Counted from the stretch's first letter, positions 20,631-30,054 are shown. The stretch is 64,000 nt of DNA from Streptomyces sp. XM4193 (GCF_023072595.1 NZ_JALLGK010000003.1:248001-312000), one strand, 5' to 3'. Made by a program: numbers and translations. Notes: generated by a model from the sequence alone, not told the origin.

Positions 20631-21276
20631 CGCGAGGGGGCTGCGCGGGGCGGCGCCAACCGCGGGGCGGTGCGCGGTGCGGGTGCCCGGTGCCGCGGGG
20701 GCGAACAGCCCTGCGCCGCCCGGTGGTTGAAGCGTACTGAGGGTGGGGTCCCGGGGAGGGGGCGCTCCGGGAGGCCCGGGGGAGTGGTCGACCGTTCCGT
20801 GTCTCCTCGCCCTGGGTGTCCCGCCCCGGGCCCCTTGGCTTGCGCCGATCGATTCGGCTGCCGGCGGCTCCGCCGGTGGCCCCTTTCGCTGTCGACTGGA
20901 TGTGTACCTCGGCGCACATCGGGAACCCGGCCGGTAGGCAGCAACCGGCCGTCGCGGCCCCGGGCATCGGTCGGGGGTGCGAGCGGCGACGAGCGCTCGG
21001 GCGGAAGCCCGTTCCACTCGGTGGGCAACCAATTACCGGGTCGGCATCGTCCTATCGGGTGGAGAGCAGCCGAAGACGTCACTCTCCACGGGGGCAGCGC
21101 ACAGGAACGGACTGTGACAGCCGTCTCACAGGGCGGCGGGGACGCGGCCCGCGGCGGACGCAGTCGGCCGTCCCGCATCCGGCTTGACCTGGAGTTCCGC
21201 GCGTCGCGAAGACGCCCGGCCGGGGAGCTGTGGGGACGCAGGGTACTGCACGTTCCGAAAAATGATGCGCCGGTTG
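20631..21276. other. Gene-free stretch upstream of hrdD
   Basis: This GC-rich stretch of about 645 bp contains open frames on both strands, but none has a convincing start, RBS or family-like sequence. I see nothing in it apart from the upstream part of the hrdD promoter region, which begins at about 21277. Confidence 0.55.
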
Positions 21277-21302
21277 GGAATTCTGTCCCGATTCACGTCG
21301 TT
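21277..21302 (+). promoter_or_regulatory. SigR-type promoter of hrdD
   Basis: GGAAT (21277-21281), an 18-bp spacer and GTT (21300-21302) match the SigR consensus GGAAT-N18/19-GTT exactly. It ends 82 bp before the hrdD start. hrdD of S. coelicolor is a known SigR (thiol-oxidative stress) target, which supports the call. Confidence 0.75.
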
Positions 21303-21384
21303 GTGATGTGCGTGGGCAGAGGCCAGTCAGGAGGGTCGCGGCCCGCGACCGACCAGTAGTCGAACCACTCGCAAGGGAGCACGC

Positions 21385-22395
21385 ATGGCAACCCGTGCCG
21401 TCGCCCGTCGTCAGTCCACCGCCCAGGGTTCTGACACGGCCAGCAGTGCGCGCGCAGGCGGCGAGACTGCCGACCGCGACCTGGTCGGCATGTACCTGGA
21501 CGAGATCGCACGCACCCCGCTGCTCGACGCCGCGAAGGAAGTGGAGCTCTCGCTCGCCATCGAGGCCGGTGTGTACGCGCACCGGATTCTCGACGGGCTC
21601 GAGGAGCCGACCGCCGAGGACGCGCCGAGCGCCACCGCCGGCAGAGACGAGCTGGAGCTCATAGTCGCCGAGGGGGAGCGCGCCAAGGAGACCTTCATCC
21701 GTTCCAACCTGCGGCTCGTCGTCGCGGTTGCCAGGCGCTATCCGCGCAGCGGGCTGCCGCTGCTCGACCTGATCCAGGAGGGGAACGCGGGCCTGGTCCG
21801 CGCGGTGGAGAAGTTCGACTACCGCAAGGGCTTCAAGTTCTCCACCTATGCCACCTGGTGGATCCGGCAGGCGATCACCCGGTCCATAGCGGACCAGTCC
21901 CGGACGATCCGGCTGCCCGTCCACCTGGTCGAGGAGCTCGGCCGCATCCGGCGCGTGCAGCGGGAGTTCAACCGTGAGCACGGAAGGGACGCCGAGCCCA
22001 ACGAGATCGCCGCCGAGCTCGACACCAAGCCCGAGCGCGTCGTCGACGTGCTGGACTGGGCGCGCGACCCGGTCAGTCTCAACATGGCCGTGGACGACGC
22101 GGGCGAGACCCAGTTCGGCGACCTGCTGGAGGACAGCGGGGCGATCTCGCCCGAGCAGTCGGTGCTCACACTGCTGCGCAGCGAGGAGTTGGAGAGCCTG
22201 ATCGGCCGGCTCGACCAGCGCACAGCCTCCATCATCCGCGCCCGCTACGGCATCCTCGACGGCAAGGAGCGCACCCTGACGGAGGTCGGCAAGCAGCACG
22301 GCCTGACGCGTGAGCGGATTCGGCAGATCGAGAAGCACGCGCTGCTGGAGCTGAAGAAGCTCGCGCACGACACCGGCTTCGACGCGGCGGCCTAG
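21385..22395 (+). CDS. hrdD: HrdD-type RNA polymerase sigma factor (group 2 sigma-70)
   Basis: This 336-aa sigma factor has region 1.2 (DLVGMYLDEIARTPLLDAAK), region 2 (RSNLRLVVAVARRYPRSG, KFSTYATWWIRQAITR), region 3 and region 4.2 (LTEVGKQHGLTRERIRQIEK). It lacks the long N-terminal extension of the essential HrdB, and length and sequence fit HrdD (recognition from memory). HrdD is a dispensable group 2 factor. ATG 21385 has AAGGGAG with good spacing, and a SigR-type promoter lies upstream, linking the gene to oxidative stress. The adjacency to fruR-fruK-fruA matches the S. coelicolor order. Confidence 0.92.
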   Translation: MATRAVARRQSTAQGSDTASSARAGGETADRDLVGMYLDEIARTPLLDAAKEVELSLAIEAGVYAHRILDGLEEPTAEDAPSATAGRDELELIVAEGERAKETFIRSNLRLVVAVARRYPRSGLPLLDLIQEGNAGLVRAVEKFDYRKGFKFSTYATWWIRQAITRSIADQSRTIRLPVHLVEELGRIRRVQREFNREHGRDAEPNEIAAELDTKPERVVDVLDWARDPVSLNMAVDDAGETQFGDLLEDSGAISPEQSVLTLLRSEELESLIGRLDQRTASIIRARYGILDGKERTLTEVGKQHGLTRERIRQIEKHALLELKKLAHDTGFDAAA

Positions 22396-23045
22396 TCCGC
22401 GTCGGAGTATCGGCGCCGGGAGTCGGCCGGCTCCGGTCCTCGTCGGCAGCCACGCAGAGCCGTACCGCGCGGGCGGTGCGGAGGAGAAGTGAAGAGCCAG
22501 CGGGTCGTATCGCGGCCCGCCTCGAGGAGCCCCCGGTGGCGGACCCCCGCCGTCCCCGGGGGCTCCGCCCTGTCCGGGGTCCGGTCGGACGCCCGGGATT
22601 CCGCTTCCGTCCGGGGATCTGCGGCGGTGGTCGGTGCGTCGACGGCCGGTTTGGGGCGGGAGATCGCGGGGTCGTCCGGTCGCCGTCGCGTGGCGGGTGG
22701 TCGCGGAGTACCCCTCTCGTGCTGCTGGGGTCGGGCGCGTCCTCGGCGTGGCTGGGCGGGCGGCGCGAACGCCTGCGCCTCCGTCCGCGCCGTCACGTCT
22801 CCGTTCGTGCCACCACGTCTCCGTCCGTGCCACCACGTCGCCGTCCCGCCGCCGCGTCGCCGTCCGTGCCGTCCGCGTGGCGAGTGAGCGAAGGTGGCGG
22901 AGAGACGGGCGGGCTCGGGTCGCCGTGTGTTCGGCGATGCCCGAATGTGCCCAGTTGGATGTCCGTACGTGTTTACTTCGATCGGGACCGGGCGTAGCGT
23001 GACGCCTCCATCGGAGTCGGGCGGGGGAAACGGACCCAGTCACAG
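22396..23045. other. Gene-free stretch with degenerate repeats upstream of fruR
   Basis: The 650 bp between hrdD and fruR carry no supported gene. A 20-bp unit beginning CGTGCCACCACGTC occurs twice in tandem (22806-22825 and 22826-22845, one mismatch) with degenerate copies on each side (about 22786-22866). A more AT-rich patch at 22950-22990 probably contains the fruR promoter. Confidence 0.6.
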
Positions 23046-23807
23046 ATGTACGCAGCCGAACGTCAGCAGGAGATCGTCCGCATCGCCAGAGAGAGCGGGC
23101 GGGTGGATGTGGTGTCGCTCGCAGCCGAGTTCCGGGTCACCGCCGAGACCGTGCGGCGCGACCTCAAGACGCTCGACCGTGCCGGGATGCTGCGGCGGGT
23201 GCACGGCGGCGCGATCCCTGTCGGGCATTTCGATCTCGAACCCGACCTCAGCGAACGCGAGAGCACCGCGGGTGAGGAGAAGGCCCGGATCGCGCAGGCC
23301 GCGCTGGAGGAGCTTCCGGCCGACGGAAGCGTCGTGCTCGACGCCGGCACGACCACCGGACAGCTGGCCGCGGTTTTCCCGCTCGCGGCCGAACTCACGG
23401 TACTCACCCACGCGTTGCCGCTCGCCGCGCGTCTGGCCGACCACCCCGCGATCGATCTCCACCTGGTCGGCGGACGGGTGCGGCACCGGACCAGGGCCGC
23501 GGTCGACGACTGGGCGCTGCGCACCTACCGCGAGATCAACGCCGACGTGCTCTTCCTCGCCACCAACGGGTTCTCCCTCGACGGCGGGTTGACGACTCCC
23601 GACCTCGCCGAGGCGGCGGTCAAGCGGCAGTTGATCGCCGCGGCCCGCCGGGTCGTCCTGCTCGCCGACTCCTCCAAACACGGGCACGTGCACTTCGCCC
23701 GGTTCGGGCGGCTCTCGCAAATCGACCTGCTGATCACGGACACCGGCCTGGACCCCGCGACCGCGCGGGACATCGAGGCGCAGGGCACGGAGGTGGCACG
23801 CGTATGA
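23046..23807 (+). CDS. fruR: DeoR-family repressor of the fructose operon
   Basis: This 253-aa DeoR-family regulator has an N-terminal winged HTH (RQQEIVRIARESGRVDVVSL, AETVRRDLKTLDRAGMLRRV) and a C-terminal sugar-phosphate sensing domain (LDAGTTTGQLA, LATNGFSLDGGLTTPD, LADSSKHG). By family and position it should repress fruKA and be released by a fructose phosphate. It starts at ATG 23046, following a purine-rich GGGGGAAA patch. It overlaps fruK by 4 bp (ATGA), so repressor and kinase are made together. An operator is likely in the AT-rich patch near 22965-22990, but no clean dyad is visible. Confidence 0.9.
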   Translation: MYAAERQQEIVRIARESGRVDVVSLAAEFRVTAETVRRDLKTLDRAGMLRRVHGGAIPVGHFDLEPDLSERESTAGEEKARIAQAALEELPADGSVVLDAGTTTGQLAAVFPLAAELTVLTHALPLAARLADHPAIDLHLVGGRVRHRTRAAVDDWALRTYREINADVLFLATNGFSLDGGLTTPDLAEAAVKRQLIAAARRVVLLADSSKHGHVHFARFGRLSQIDLLITDTGLDPATARDIEAQGTEVARV

Positions 23808-24757
23808 CCGTCCTGACCGTCACGCCCAACCCGAGCCTGGACCGCACTTACGAGGTGCCCGCGCTGGACCGCGGCGCGGTGCTCCGCGCGGACACCGACC
23901 GGGTGGAGCCCGGCGGGAAGGGCGTGAACGTCTCCCGCGCGGTGTACGCGGCCGGCCTGCGCACCGTCGCCGTACTGCCGCTCGGCGGCCCCGAGGGCGA
24001 GCAACTCCGCGCCCTGCTCGAAGGCGAGAACATCCGGGTCGCGGGCGTACGGGTCGCGGGTGCCACCCGCGTCAACGTGTCGGTCGTCGAACCCGAGGGC
24101 ACGGTCACCAAGCTCAACGCGCCCGGACCGGAGCTGACCCGCGACGAGTCCGAGGAACTGCTCGAAGCCGTACGCGACGAGGCGGCGCGGCACGCGGCCC
24201 GCTGGGTCGCCTGCTGCGGAAGCCTTCCCCGCGGGCTGCCGAAGCAGTGGTACGCCGGTCTCGTCGCGCGGGTGCACCGGGCCGGTGTGCGGATCGCGCT
24301 GGACACCTCCGGGCCCGCCCTGCGAGCCGCGCTCGCGGAGCGACCCGACATCGTCAAGCCCAACGCACTGGAGCTTGCCGAGACCGTCGAACGCCCGCTG
24401 CTGACGGTGGGCGACGCGGTCAAGGCCGCGGAGGAACTGCGGCAGTCGGGCGCACGCGGTGTGCTCGCCAGCCTCGGCGCCGACGGCCAACTGCTCGTCG
24501 ACGCCACCGGAACGTACTTCGGCCACGCACCCGTCACCGCCGTACGCAGCACCGTGGGCGCCGGGGACGCCTCGCTCGCCGGCTTCCTGGCGGGCGGTGG
24601 CGCCGGGCCGGACGCGCTCGCCGCGGCCGTCGCCCACGGCGCCGCGGCCGTACAGCTACCCGGTAGCCAGATGCCGCGTCCCGAGGACCTGCTCACCAGC
24701 GCCGTGACGGTGACCAGCGACGTTCCGTTGGACCGGCCGCTGCGGGACACGACGTAG
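23804..24757 (+). CDS. fruK: 1-phosphofructokinase
   Basis: This 317-aa PfkB-family sugar kinase phosphorylates fructose 1-phosphate, the product of the PTS, to fructose 1,6-bisphosphate. Recognisable features are TVTPNPSLDRTYEV at the N-terminus, the substrate-loop PGGKGVNVSRAV, IALDTSGPALRAAL, and the C-terminal ATP/anion-hole signature STVGAGDASLAGFLAG with the catalytic Asp. The start ATG overlaps the fruR stop. The 250 bp before fruA hold no gene and may contain a second promoter or processing site. Confidence 0.93.
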   Translation: MTVLTVTPNPSLDRTYEVPALDRGAVLRADTDRVEPGGKGVNVSRAVYAAGLRTVAVLPLGGPEGEQLRALLEGENIRVAGVRVAGATRVNVSVVEPEGTVTKLNAPGPELTRDESEELLEAVRDEAARHAARWVACCGSLPRGLPKQWYAGLVARVHRAGVRIALDTSGPALRAALAERPDIVKPNALELAETVERPLLTVGDAVKAAEELRQSGARGVLASLGADGQLLVDATGTYFGHAPVTAVRSTVGAGDASLAGFLAGGGAGPDALAAAVAHGAAAVQLPGSQMPRPEDLLTSAVTVTSDVPLDRPLRDTT

Positions 24758-25010
24758 CGCCGCCCCCTCCCGCGACCGTCCGCCCCGCGATCGGGCGCCC
24801 CCGGCGAGCGGCACACCCCGCCGCGACAGCCGGAGTCCGTCTGCAAGCGCAGCCCGCACCCCGGCAGCTGCCCCGGGACCCGCGCCACAGCGCACCCACG
24901 GGCACCACGAACACGGCAGGCCCCCACCTGCCACCCCGACAGTCCCCGACTCGTACCCAGCACCACGCCAGCACCAGTCCCAGTCCCCTCAGCGCCATCG
25001 GAGCCGTGCG

Positions 25011-27242
25011 ATGAGTGAAGTGATCACCGCGGATCTGGTCGATCTCGACCTTTCCGCCACCACCAAGGACGAAGCCGCTCGCGCCCTCGCGGAACGCATG
25101 GCCGGGGCGGGGCGCGTCACCGACCTCGAAGGCTTCCTCGCGGATGTGGCCGCCCGCGAGGCGCAGATGCCGACCGGGCTCGACGGCGGTATCGGCATTC
25201 CGCACTGCCGCAGTGAGCATGTGGCAGAACCGACGCTGGCCTTCGGCCGGCCCCGTACGCCGATCGACTTCGGTGCCGCCGACGGGCCGGCGGATCTGAT
25301 CTTTCTGATCGCGGCGCCGGCCGGCGCCGACAGCGACCATCTGACGATGCTGTCCGCCCTGGCCAGGGAGTTGGTGAACACCGACTTCACCGACGCACTC
25401 CGCGCCACCGACGACCCAGCCCACGCCGCCGCCCTCATCCGCGGCGACCGGGACGAGGACGGGGACGAGCGCGAGGGCGAGGACCGACCGGCGCCCGAGG
25501 GCGAGGAAGGCTCGCAGGACGGGCGCTCGCAAGGTGGGGACGAACGGGACGGGGACGACGAGCCCACGACCACCAGCGCCCCGGGCGCGACCGACGAACC
25601 GGCGACGCCGGACACCACACGAACCACCGGCGGTGCGGCTCAAGTCAACTCCCCGGCAGAACCTGCCGATTCGACACCGCGCCCTGCGGCCACCACCGAG
25701 GACGACACCCGGGCGGCTGCCCCGTCCGCTGCCGGCCCCGAGCCTGCCGCCGAGCCCGTCGCCCCGTTCCGTGTCGTCGCCGTCACCTCCTGCCCGACCG
25801 GTATCGCCCACACCTACATGGCCGCCGAATCGCTGGAGAACGCGGCGGCCGAGGGCGGATACGAGATCCACGTGGAGACCCAGGGGTCAGCCGGATTCGA
25901 GCGCCTGGACCCCGACCTGATCGCGCGGGCCGACGGTGTGGTCTTCGCCCACGACGTCGAGGTGCGCGAGAAGGAGCGCTTCGGCGGGAAGCCCACTGTG
26001 GACGTCGGTGTGAAGGCCGCCATCAACCGCCCGACCGAACTCCTCGACGAGGTACGGCAGAAGGCGGCTCGCGGGGAGCCGACCGCCCCCGCCGCCGCGT
26101 CGGAGAACGAAGCCGGCGCCGACAGCGACCACTTCGCCACCCGGCTGCGCACCTGGCTGATGACCGGCGTCAGCTACATGGTCCCCTTCGTGGCGGCAGG
26201 CGGTCTCCTCATCGCCCTCGCCTTCGCCATCGGCGGGTACGAGATCACCGACGCCAAGTCGGTCGCCGACCACTTCGCCTGGCTGGAGGCCGACAGCTGG
26301 GCCGCGCTGTTCCACCAGATCGGTTCCACCGCCTTCGACTTCCTGGTGCCCGTGCTGGCCGGCTACATCGCCTACGGCATGGCGGACCGGCCGGGCCTGG
26401 TGCCCGGATTCGTGGGCGGCGCGCTCGCCCTGTCGATCGAGGCCGGGTTCCTCGGCGGACTCGCTGCCGGTCTGCTGGCCGGTACGGTCGTACGCCTCAT
26501 CCAACGGGTGCGCATACCCGCTGCGCTGCGCGGCATCATGCCCGTCGTCGTCATCCCGCTGATCTCCTCCGCGGTCGTCGGTTTCCTGATGTTCGTCGTC
26601 ATCGGCAAGCCGATCGCGGGCGCCCAGTCCGCTCTGACGGACTGGCTGGGCAGCCTGGACGGCAACAACGCGATCCTTCTCGGCGCACTCCTCGGGCTGA
26701 TGATGTGCACCGACCTCGGCGGCCCGGTCAACAAGGTCGCCTACGCCTTCGCCGCGGGCGGAATCGCCGTGGCCAACCCGAGCGACGGCGCGCTGAACGT
26801 CATGGCGGCGGTGATGGCCGCCGGTATGGTCCCGCCGCTGGCGATGGCGCTGGCCACCACCGTGCGTGCCCGGCTCTTCAGCCGCACCGAACGCGAGAAC
26901 GGCAAGGCCGCCTGGGTCCTCGGAGCCTCCTTCATCACCGAGGGAGCCATCCCCTTCGCCGCCGCCGACCCGCTGCGGGTCATCCCGTCCGCCATGGCCG
27001 GCGGCGCGGTGACCGGTGCGCTGAGCATGGCCTTCGGCGCCACCCTGCGCGCACCGCACGGCGGAGTCTTCGTCGTGCCGCTCATCGGCAGCCCGCTGCT
27101 CTACCTGGTGGCGATCGCCGCGGGTACGGCCGTCACCACCACGCTCGTGCTGCTGCTGAAGGGCGCGCGCAGGACCTCCGCCGCTGGCTCGGCGGCCCCT
27201 GCCGGAGCGGTCGAGCACGCAGAGGCCCGCACCACGGCCTGA
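25011..27242 (+). CDS. fruA: Fructose-specific PTS permease, fused EIIA-EIIB-EIIC
   Basis: This 743-aa protein has three parts. EIIA (residues 1-~145) has the phosphorylatable His65 in GIGIPHCRSEH. A Glu/Asp/Thr/Pro-rich linker spans ~145-250. EIIB (~250-350) has Cys261 in VAVTSCPTGIAHTYMAAE. EIIC (from ~375) has about nine membrane helices, starting TGVSYMVPFVAAGGLLIALA and including the conserved GAIPFAAADP. It takes up fructose and phosphorylates it at C1. ATG 25011 starts the frame. A 15-bp perfect hairpin lies 124 bp downstream of the stop. The linker is unusually long and acidic. Confidence 0.95.
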   Translation: MSEVITADLVDLDLSATTKDEAARALAERMAGAGRVTDLEGFLADVAAREAQMPTGLDGGIGIPHCRSEHVAEPTLAFGRPRTPIDFGAADGPADLIFLIAAPAGADSDHLTMLSALARELVNTDFTDALRATDDPAHAAALIRGDRDEDGDEREGEDRPAPEGEEGSQDGRSQGGDERDGDDEPTTTSAPGATDEPATPDTTRTTGGAAQVNSPAEPADSTPRPAATTEDDTRAAAPSAAGPEPAAEPVAPFRVVAVTSCPTGIAHTYMAAESLENAAAEGGYEIHVETQGSAGFERLDPDLIARADGVVFAHDVEVREKERFGGKPTVDVGVKAAINRPTELLDEVRQKAARGEPTAPAAASENEAGADSDHFATRLRTWLMTGVSYMVPFVAAGGLLIALAFAIGGYEITDAKSVADHFAWLEADSWAALFHQIGSTAFDFLVPVLAGYIAYGMADRPGLVPGFVGGALALSIEAGFLGGLAAGLLAGTVVRLIQRVRIPAALRGIMPVVVIPLISSAVVGFLMFVVIGKPIAGAQSALTDWLGSLDGNNAILLGALLGLMMCTDLGGPVNKVAYAFAAGGIAVANPSDGALNVMAAVMAAGMVPPLAMALATTVRARLFSRTERENGKAAWVLGASFITEGAIPFAAADPLRVIPSAMAGGAVTGALSMAFGATLRAPHGGVFVVPLIGSPLLYLVAIAAGTAVTTTLVLLLKGARRTSAAGSAAPAGAVEHAEARTTA

Positions 27243-27366
27243 ACGCCCGACCGCAGGCCCCGACAGGTCCTTCACCGCGGGCCCCGCGAGACCCCGGGCA
27301 CCGGCCTGGGGCGACCCAGGAGCAGGCACCGGCACCGCGGCCCCTGGTACCCGGCGACTCGGCGCG

Positions 27367-27400
27367 GTTCTCGGCGTACGGACTCCCGTACGCCGAGAAC
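27367..27400 (+). terminator. Strong hairpin terminator of the fru operon
   Basis: GTTCTCGGCGTACGG (27367-27381) pairs perfectly with 27386-27400 around a 4-nt loop ACTC. It sits between fruA and the leftward gene at 27503 and could act on both transcripts. Confidence 0.85.
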
Positions 27401-27502
27401 TGCGTCCGCGACGCCCCCGCCGTGCCCGCTCCCTGACGACGGCCCGCCCCGCCGCCCGCACGCCGGGCGCTCCCGCGGAACGACCGTCGTGCGCTGCGGA
27501 GT

Positions 27503-27853
27503 TCAGGGCTCGGGCGGCCCGGGCTCGGACGCTTCGAGGCGTATGGACGCGGCGCAGTCGGCCGGCAGCGGAACGAAGAGCGCGGGACGGGCGGACCAGC
27601 TGAGCGAGGTCCCGCCCAGTCGCGCCCCGAAGTCGTACGCCTCACCGGACTTCAGTCGCATCACCGCCTCCCACTGCCCGTACTCCAGCCAGGCCTGCGC
27701 CCGGGCACCCTCGATCGCCCCGAACCCGTACACCAGCGTCCGCACCGACGCCTGCCCTGCGCCCGGCTGGCGCCCGAGAGCCGCAGGGCGGACTCCGGGG
27801 CCCGGCCCGGCGCAGCCCGGCTCGAGCACCCGGCTGCTCCTGATCCCACGCAC
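27503..27853 (-). CDS. Hypothetical protein (uncertain)
   Basis: The minus-strand frame from GTG 27853 encodes 116 aa. Its second half reads like a real protein (TLVYGFGAIEGARAQAWLEY, EAVMRLKSGEAYDFGARLGG, FVPLPADCAASIRLEA). The first ~40 residues are Gly/Pro/Arg-rich and could be out-of-gene sequence; a GTG near 27746 is an alternative start. No family is recognised. It may be a small beta-rich protein or the remnant of a longer gene, and codon bias gives only weak support. Confidence 0.4.
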   Translation of the reverse strand: MRGIRSSRVLEPGCAGPGPGVRPAALGRQPGAGQASVRTLVYGFGAIEGARAQAWLEYGQWEAVMRLKSGEAYDFGARLGGTSLSWSARPALFVPLPADCAASIRLEASEPGPPEP

Positions 27854-27926
27854 TCGGCGGCAGACTTCGTGCCCGGCGGACTCCCGGCGGCCCCGCTGTG
27901 CGCGCCGCTTGCCGGCCCTCGCTTCC

Positions 27927-28994
27927 TCAACTCCTCCCGTAGAGCTCGCGATAGGACAGGAACTCGCCGCCCGGCACGGTCACGCTCTCCGCCGCCAGCG
28001 CGGCGTTCACCACCGCGCGCATCAGCACGTCCGCGCCGGCGGCCAGTACCTCGTTGACCTCCTTGATCCGGGCGAAGCCGTCACCGCCGGGGGCCGCCTC
28101 CTCGCGCTGTCCGCCACCACCCGTGCCTCCGGAACCGCCGGACCCACCCGGGTGGGTTCCGGTGGCCATCGCGAACACGCTGTCGCCGTCGTGCAGCAGA
28201 TGCACCGGTCGTACGGACCGCGCCAGCCCGTCGTGGGACGTGCCCGCAAGCTTCTGCGCCTGCGCCTTGGTCAGCACGGCGTCGGTCGCGACCACGGCGA
28301 TGGTCGTGTTCAGCGGCGAGGAGCCCGACCGCCGCTGTGCGGCGCACACACGCTCCTGTGCGCGCCGGTGCCGCTCCTCGCTCGGCAACTCGGTGCGCCC
28401 GTCGAGCAGTTCGCCGTAGAGCGCGCCGGTCGCCGGATCGAGGAAGGAGCCCACGGCGTTCACCACCACCACGGCGCCCACGGTCGCTCCGGACGGCAGC
28501 ACGGTGGCGGCCGTGCCCACGCCGCCCTTGAGACCGCCGGCGACCGCGCCCGCACCGGCACCTGCGTTCCCGACCCGGACGGTGGTCGCGCGGGCGGCGT
28601 CCTCCACCGCCGCTCTGCCGAGAGCCGCGTTCGGCCGTGCTTTCCAGTCGCCGCCGCGTCCGAGGTCGAAGAGGCAGGCCGCGGGGACCACCGGTACGAC
28701 CTGGCCCGGCTCGGGCCCCACCGGCACGCCGCGCCCCTGCTCCTCCAACCAGGCCGCGACACCGCTTGCGGAGTCCAAGCCGTAGGCGCTGCCACCGGTG
28801 AGCACGACGGCGTCCACGCGCTCCACCAGATTGCGCGGGTCCAGGGCGTCGGTCTCCCGGGTGCCCGGGCCGCCACCTCGCACATCCACCGCGACCACCG
28901 CGCCGCCCGGCGGCGCAAGCACCACCGTGGTGCCGGTGAGCCAGCCGTCACCGATGCGCTCGGCATGACCGACGCGTACACCTGGAACTGCCAT
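27927..28994 (-). CDS. P1/S58-family peptidase (DmpA-like)
   Basis: This 355-aa self-processing Ntn-type hydrolase of the DmpA/beta-aminopeptidase family begins MAVPGVRVGHAERIGDGWLT. It contains DAVVLTGGSAYGLDSASGV, NAALGRAAVEDAARATT, and the cleavage/nucleophile region GGLKGGVGTAATVLPSG, where the residue after the Gly-Val-Gly run should become the N-terminal nucleophile (Thr here instead of Ser). A Gly/Ser-rich insertion near residue 300 (GGSGGSGGTGGGG) is unusual. ATG 28994 is chosen because the family starts there; a GTG at 29030 is possible. Natural substrates are N-terminal residues of peptides or beta-peptides. It stands alone between convergent and divergent genes. Confidence 0.85.
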   Translation of the reverse strand: MAVPGVRVGHAERIGDGWLTGTTVVLAPPGGAVVAVDVRGGGPGTRETDALDPRNLVERVDAVVLTGGSAYGLDSASGVAAWLEEQGRGVPVGPEPGQVVPVVPAACLFDLGRGGDWKARPNAALGRAAVEDAARATTVRVGNAGAGAGAVAGGLKGGVGTAATVLPSGATVGAVVVVNAVGSFLDPATGALYGELLDGRTELPSEERHRRAQERVCAAQRRSGSSPLNTTIAVVATDAVLTKAQAQKLAGTSHDGLARSVRPVHLLHDGDSVFAMATGTHPGGSGGSGGTGGGGQREEAAPGGDGFARIKEVNEVLAAGADVLMRAVVNAALAAESVTVPGGEFLSYRELYGRS

Positions 28995-29260
28995 GATCGA
29001 ACGGGCTGTTGAACTCTGTTTGTCTGCCACACTCCAAGGGGTATCAAGTCTCCCGGCCGCAGGCCCCGCCCACTCGCGAACGGGCCGAACCGGTGGCCGT
29101 ACCCGCGCAGCACCGGCCTGCTCCGGGCGCTGCCCCCGAGGACGGAACAGGCCCGACCCGACCGCGTCGTGAGGCACCGAACCGGCCCTTCTCGCGGCTC
29201 CTGCGTGGGCATCAATGAGTCATTGATCGGACGTTCATCGGCTCGGCGGAGGCTGGGAAC

Positions 29261-29746
29261 ATGTCGGCCGATCACTCCGCACCACCGCCACCGGACTCCT
29301 CTGACAACCTGCCGCCCACACCTGGAGCGGAGTTCATCCACTTCCAGCTGGTCGCGCAGGCCAAGCAGGCCGCCGGGACGCTGCGCAGCCTCGGCGTCAC
29401 CGCAGGCGAACGCGTGGCCGTACTGCTGCCGATGGCGCCCGAATCGGTGGTGGTGACGATGGCCTGCGGCCGGCTCGCGGCGATTCGCAAGACTCTGCCG
29501 CTCGGTGAGCCGGCCGGAATGCTGCGGCGACGACTTGTCGAGAGCGGCGCCCGCATGGTCATCACGGCGGACAGCTGCTACCACAACGAGCAGCGCTATG
29601 CGGCGAAGAAGGTGTTGGACGCGGCGCTTGTCGGCTGCCCGGCGGTGGAGAGAGTGCTGGTGGTCCACCGGCTTCCCGGGCCCGTGCCCTGGAGCCCGGG
29701 CCGCGATCTCTGGTGGCACCAGGCGCTGGATACCCTGGAGGAATGA
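29261..29746 (+). CDS. Stand-alone N-terminal fragment of an acetyl-CoA-synthetase-like protein
   Basis: This 161-aa protein matches only the N-terminal part of acyl/acetyl-CoA synthetases: LRSLGVTAGERVAVLLPMAP, VTMACGRLAAIRKTLPLG, LVESGARMVITADSCYHNEQ and VERVLVVHRLPGP. It ends just after the ACS segment GRDLWWHQALD. It lacks the AMP-binding P-loop (TSGTTGxPKG), adenylation core and hinge, so it cannot adenylate an acid alone. An orderly start (ATG 29261) and an ATGA overlap with the next gene suggest it is maintained rather than decaying. It may be a regulatory or binding remnant, or a pseudogene; the upstream intergenic region offers no missing part. Confidence 0.7.
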   Translation: MSADHSAPPPPDSSDNLPPTPGAEFIHFQLVAQAKQAAGTLRSLGVTAGERVAVLLPMAPESVVVTMACGRLAAIRKTLPLGEPAGMLRRRLVESGARMVITADSCYHNEQRYAAKKVLDAALVGCPAVERVLVVHRLPGPVPWSPGRDLWWHQALDTLEE

Positions 29747-30054
29747 GCGCCTCAGCAGACCGAGCGGACGAACCGCGAGACCCCGCGACGCCCCCGTCGG
29801 TGAGCGGGGCCACCAGGGCGGACGACCGGGCCGGCTCGCAGCCGGCGGACCACCGGGCTGCCGAGGTGCCGGGCGACAGCTCGCCCCCGACCTCCGCGGG
29901 CGCCGCCGCTGCGGCGCTGGACTTCGGGGATCCGCTGGCCGAACGCTCCTCGGACGACTCCGACAGCGGCTGGGGCGAGCAGAGCAGGGGCGGCAACGAC
30001 AGTGCGGCGGACCTCGCCAGGTTTCTGGACGAGAAGCCGCCGCACCATCTGTGA
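29743..30054 (+). CDS. Acidic, disordered small protein
   Basis: This 103-aa, Asp/Ala/Ser-rich protein starts at ATG 29743 within the stop of the ACS-like fragment (ATGA overlap), so the two are translationally coupled. Most of it looks intrinsically disordered. The last ~14 residues (DLARFLDEKPPHHL) form the only motif-like part and could be a docking peptide. No family or function is recognised. It converges with mscL, with only 15 bp between the stops. Confidence 0.65.
   Translation: MSASADRADEPRDPATPPSVSGATRADDRAGSQPADHRAAEVPGDSSPPTSAGAAAAALDFGDPLAERSSDDSDSGWGEQSRGGNDSAADLARFLDEKPPHHL

Noticed and set aside
22489..22997. Small genes between hrdD and fruR
   Set aside because: Overlapping open frames in several phases are Arg/Pro/Ser-rich, driven by tandem repeats, with no RBS.
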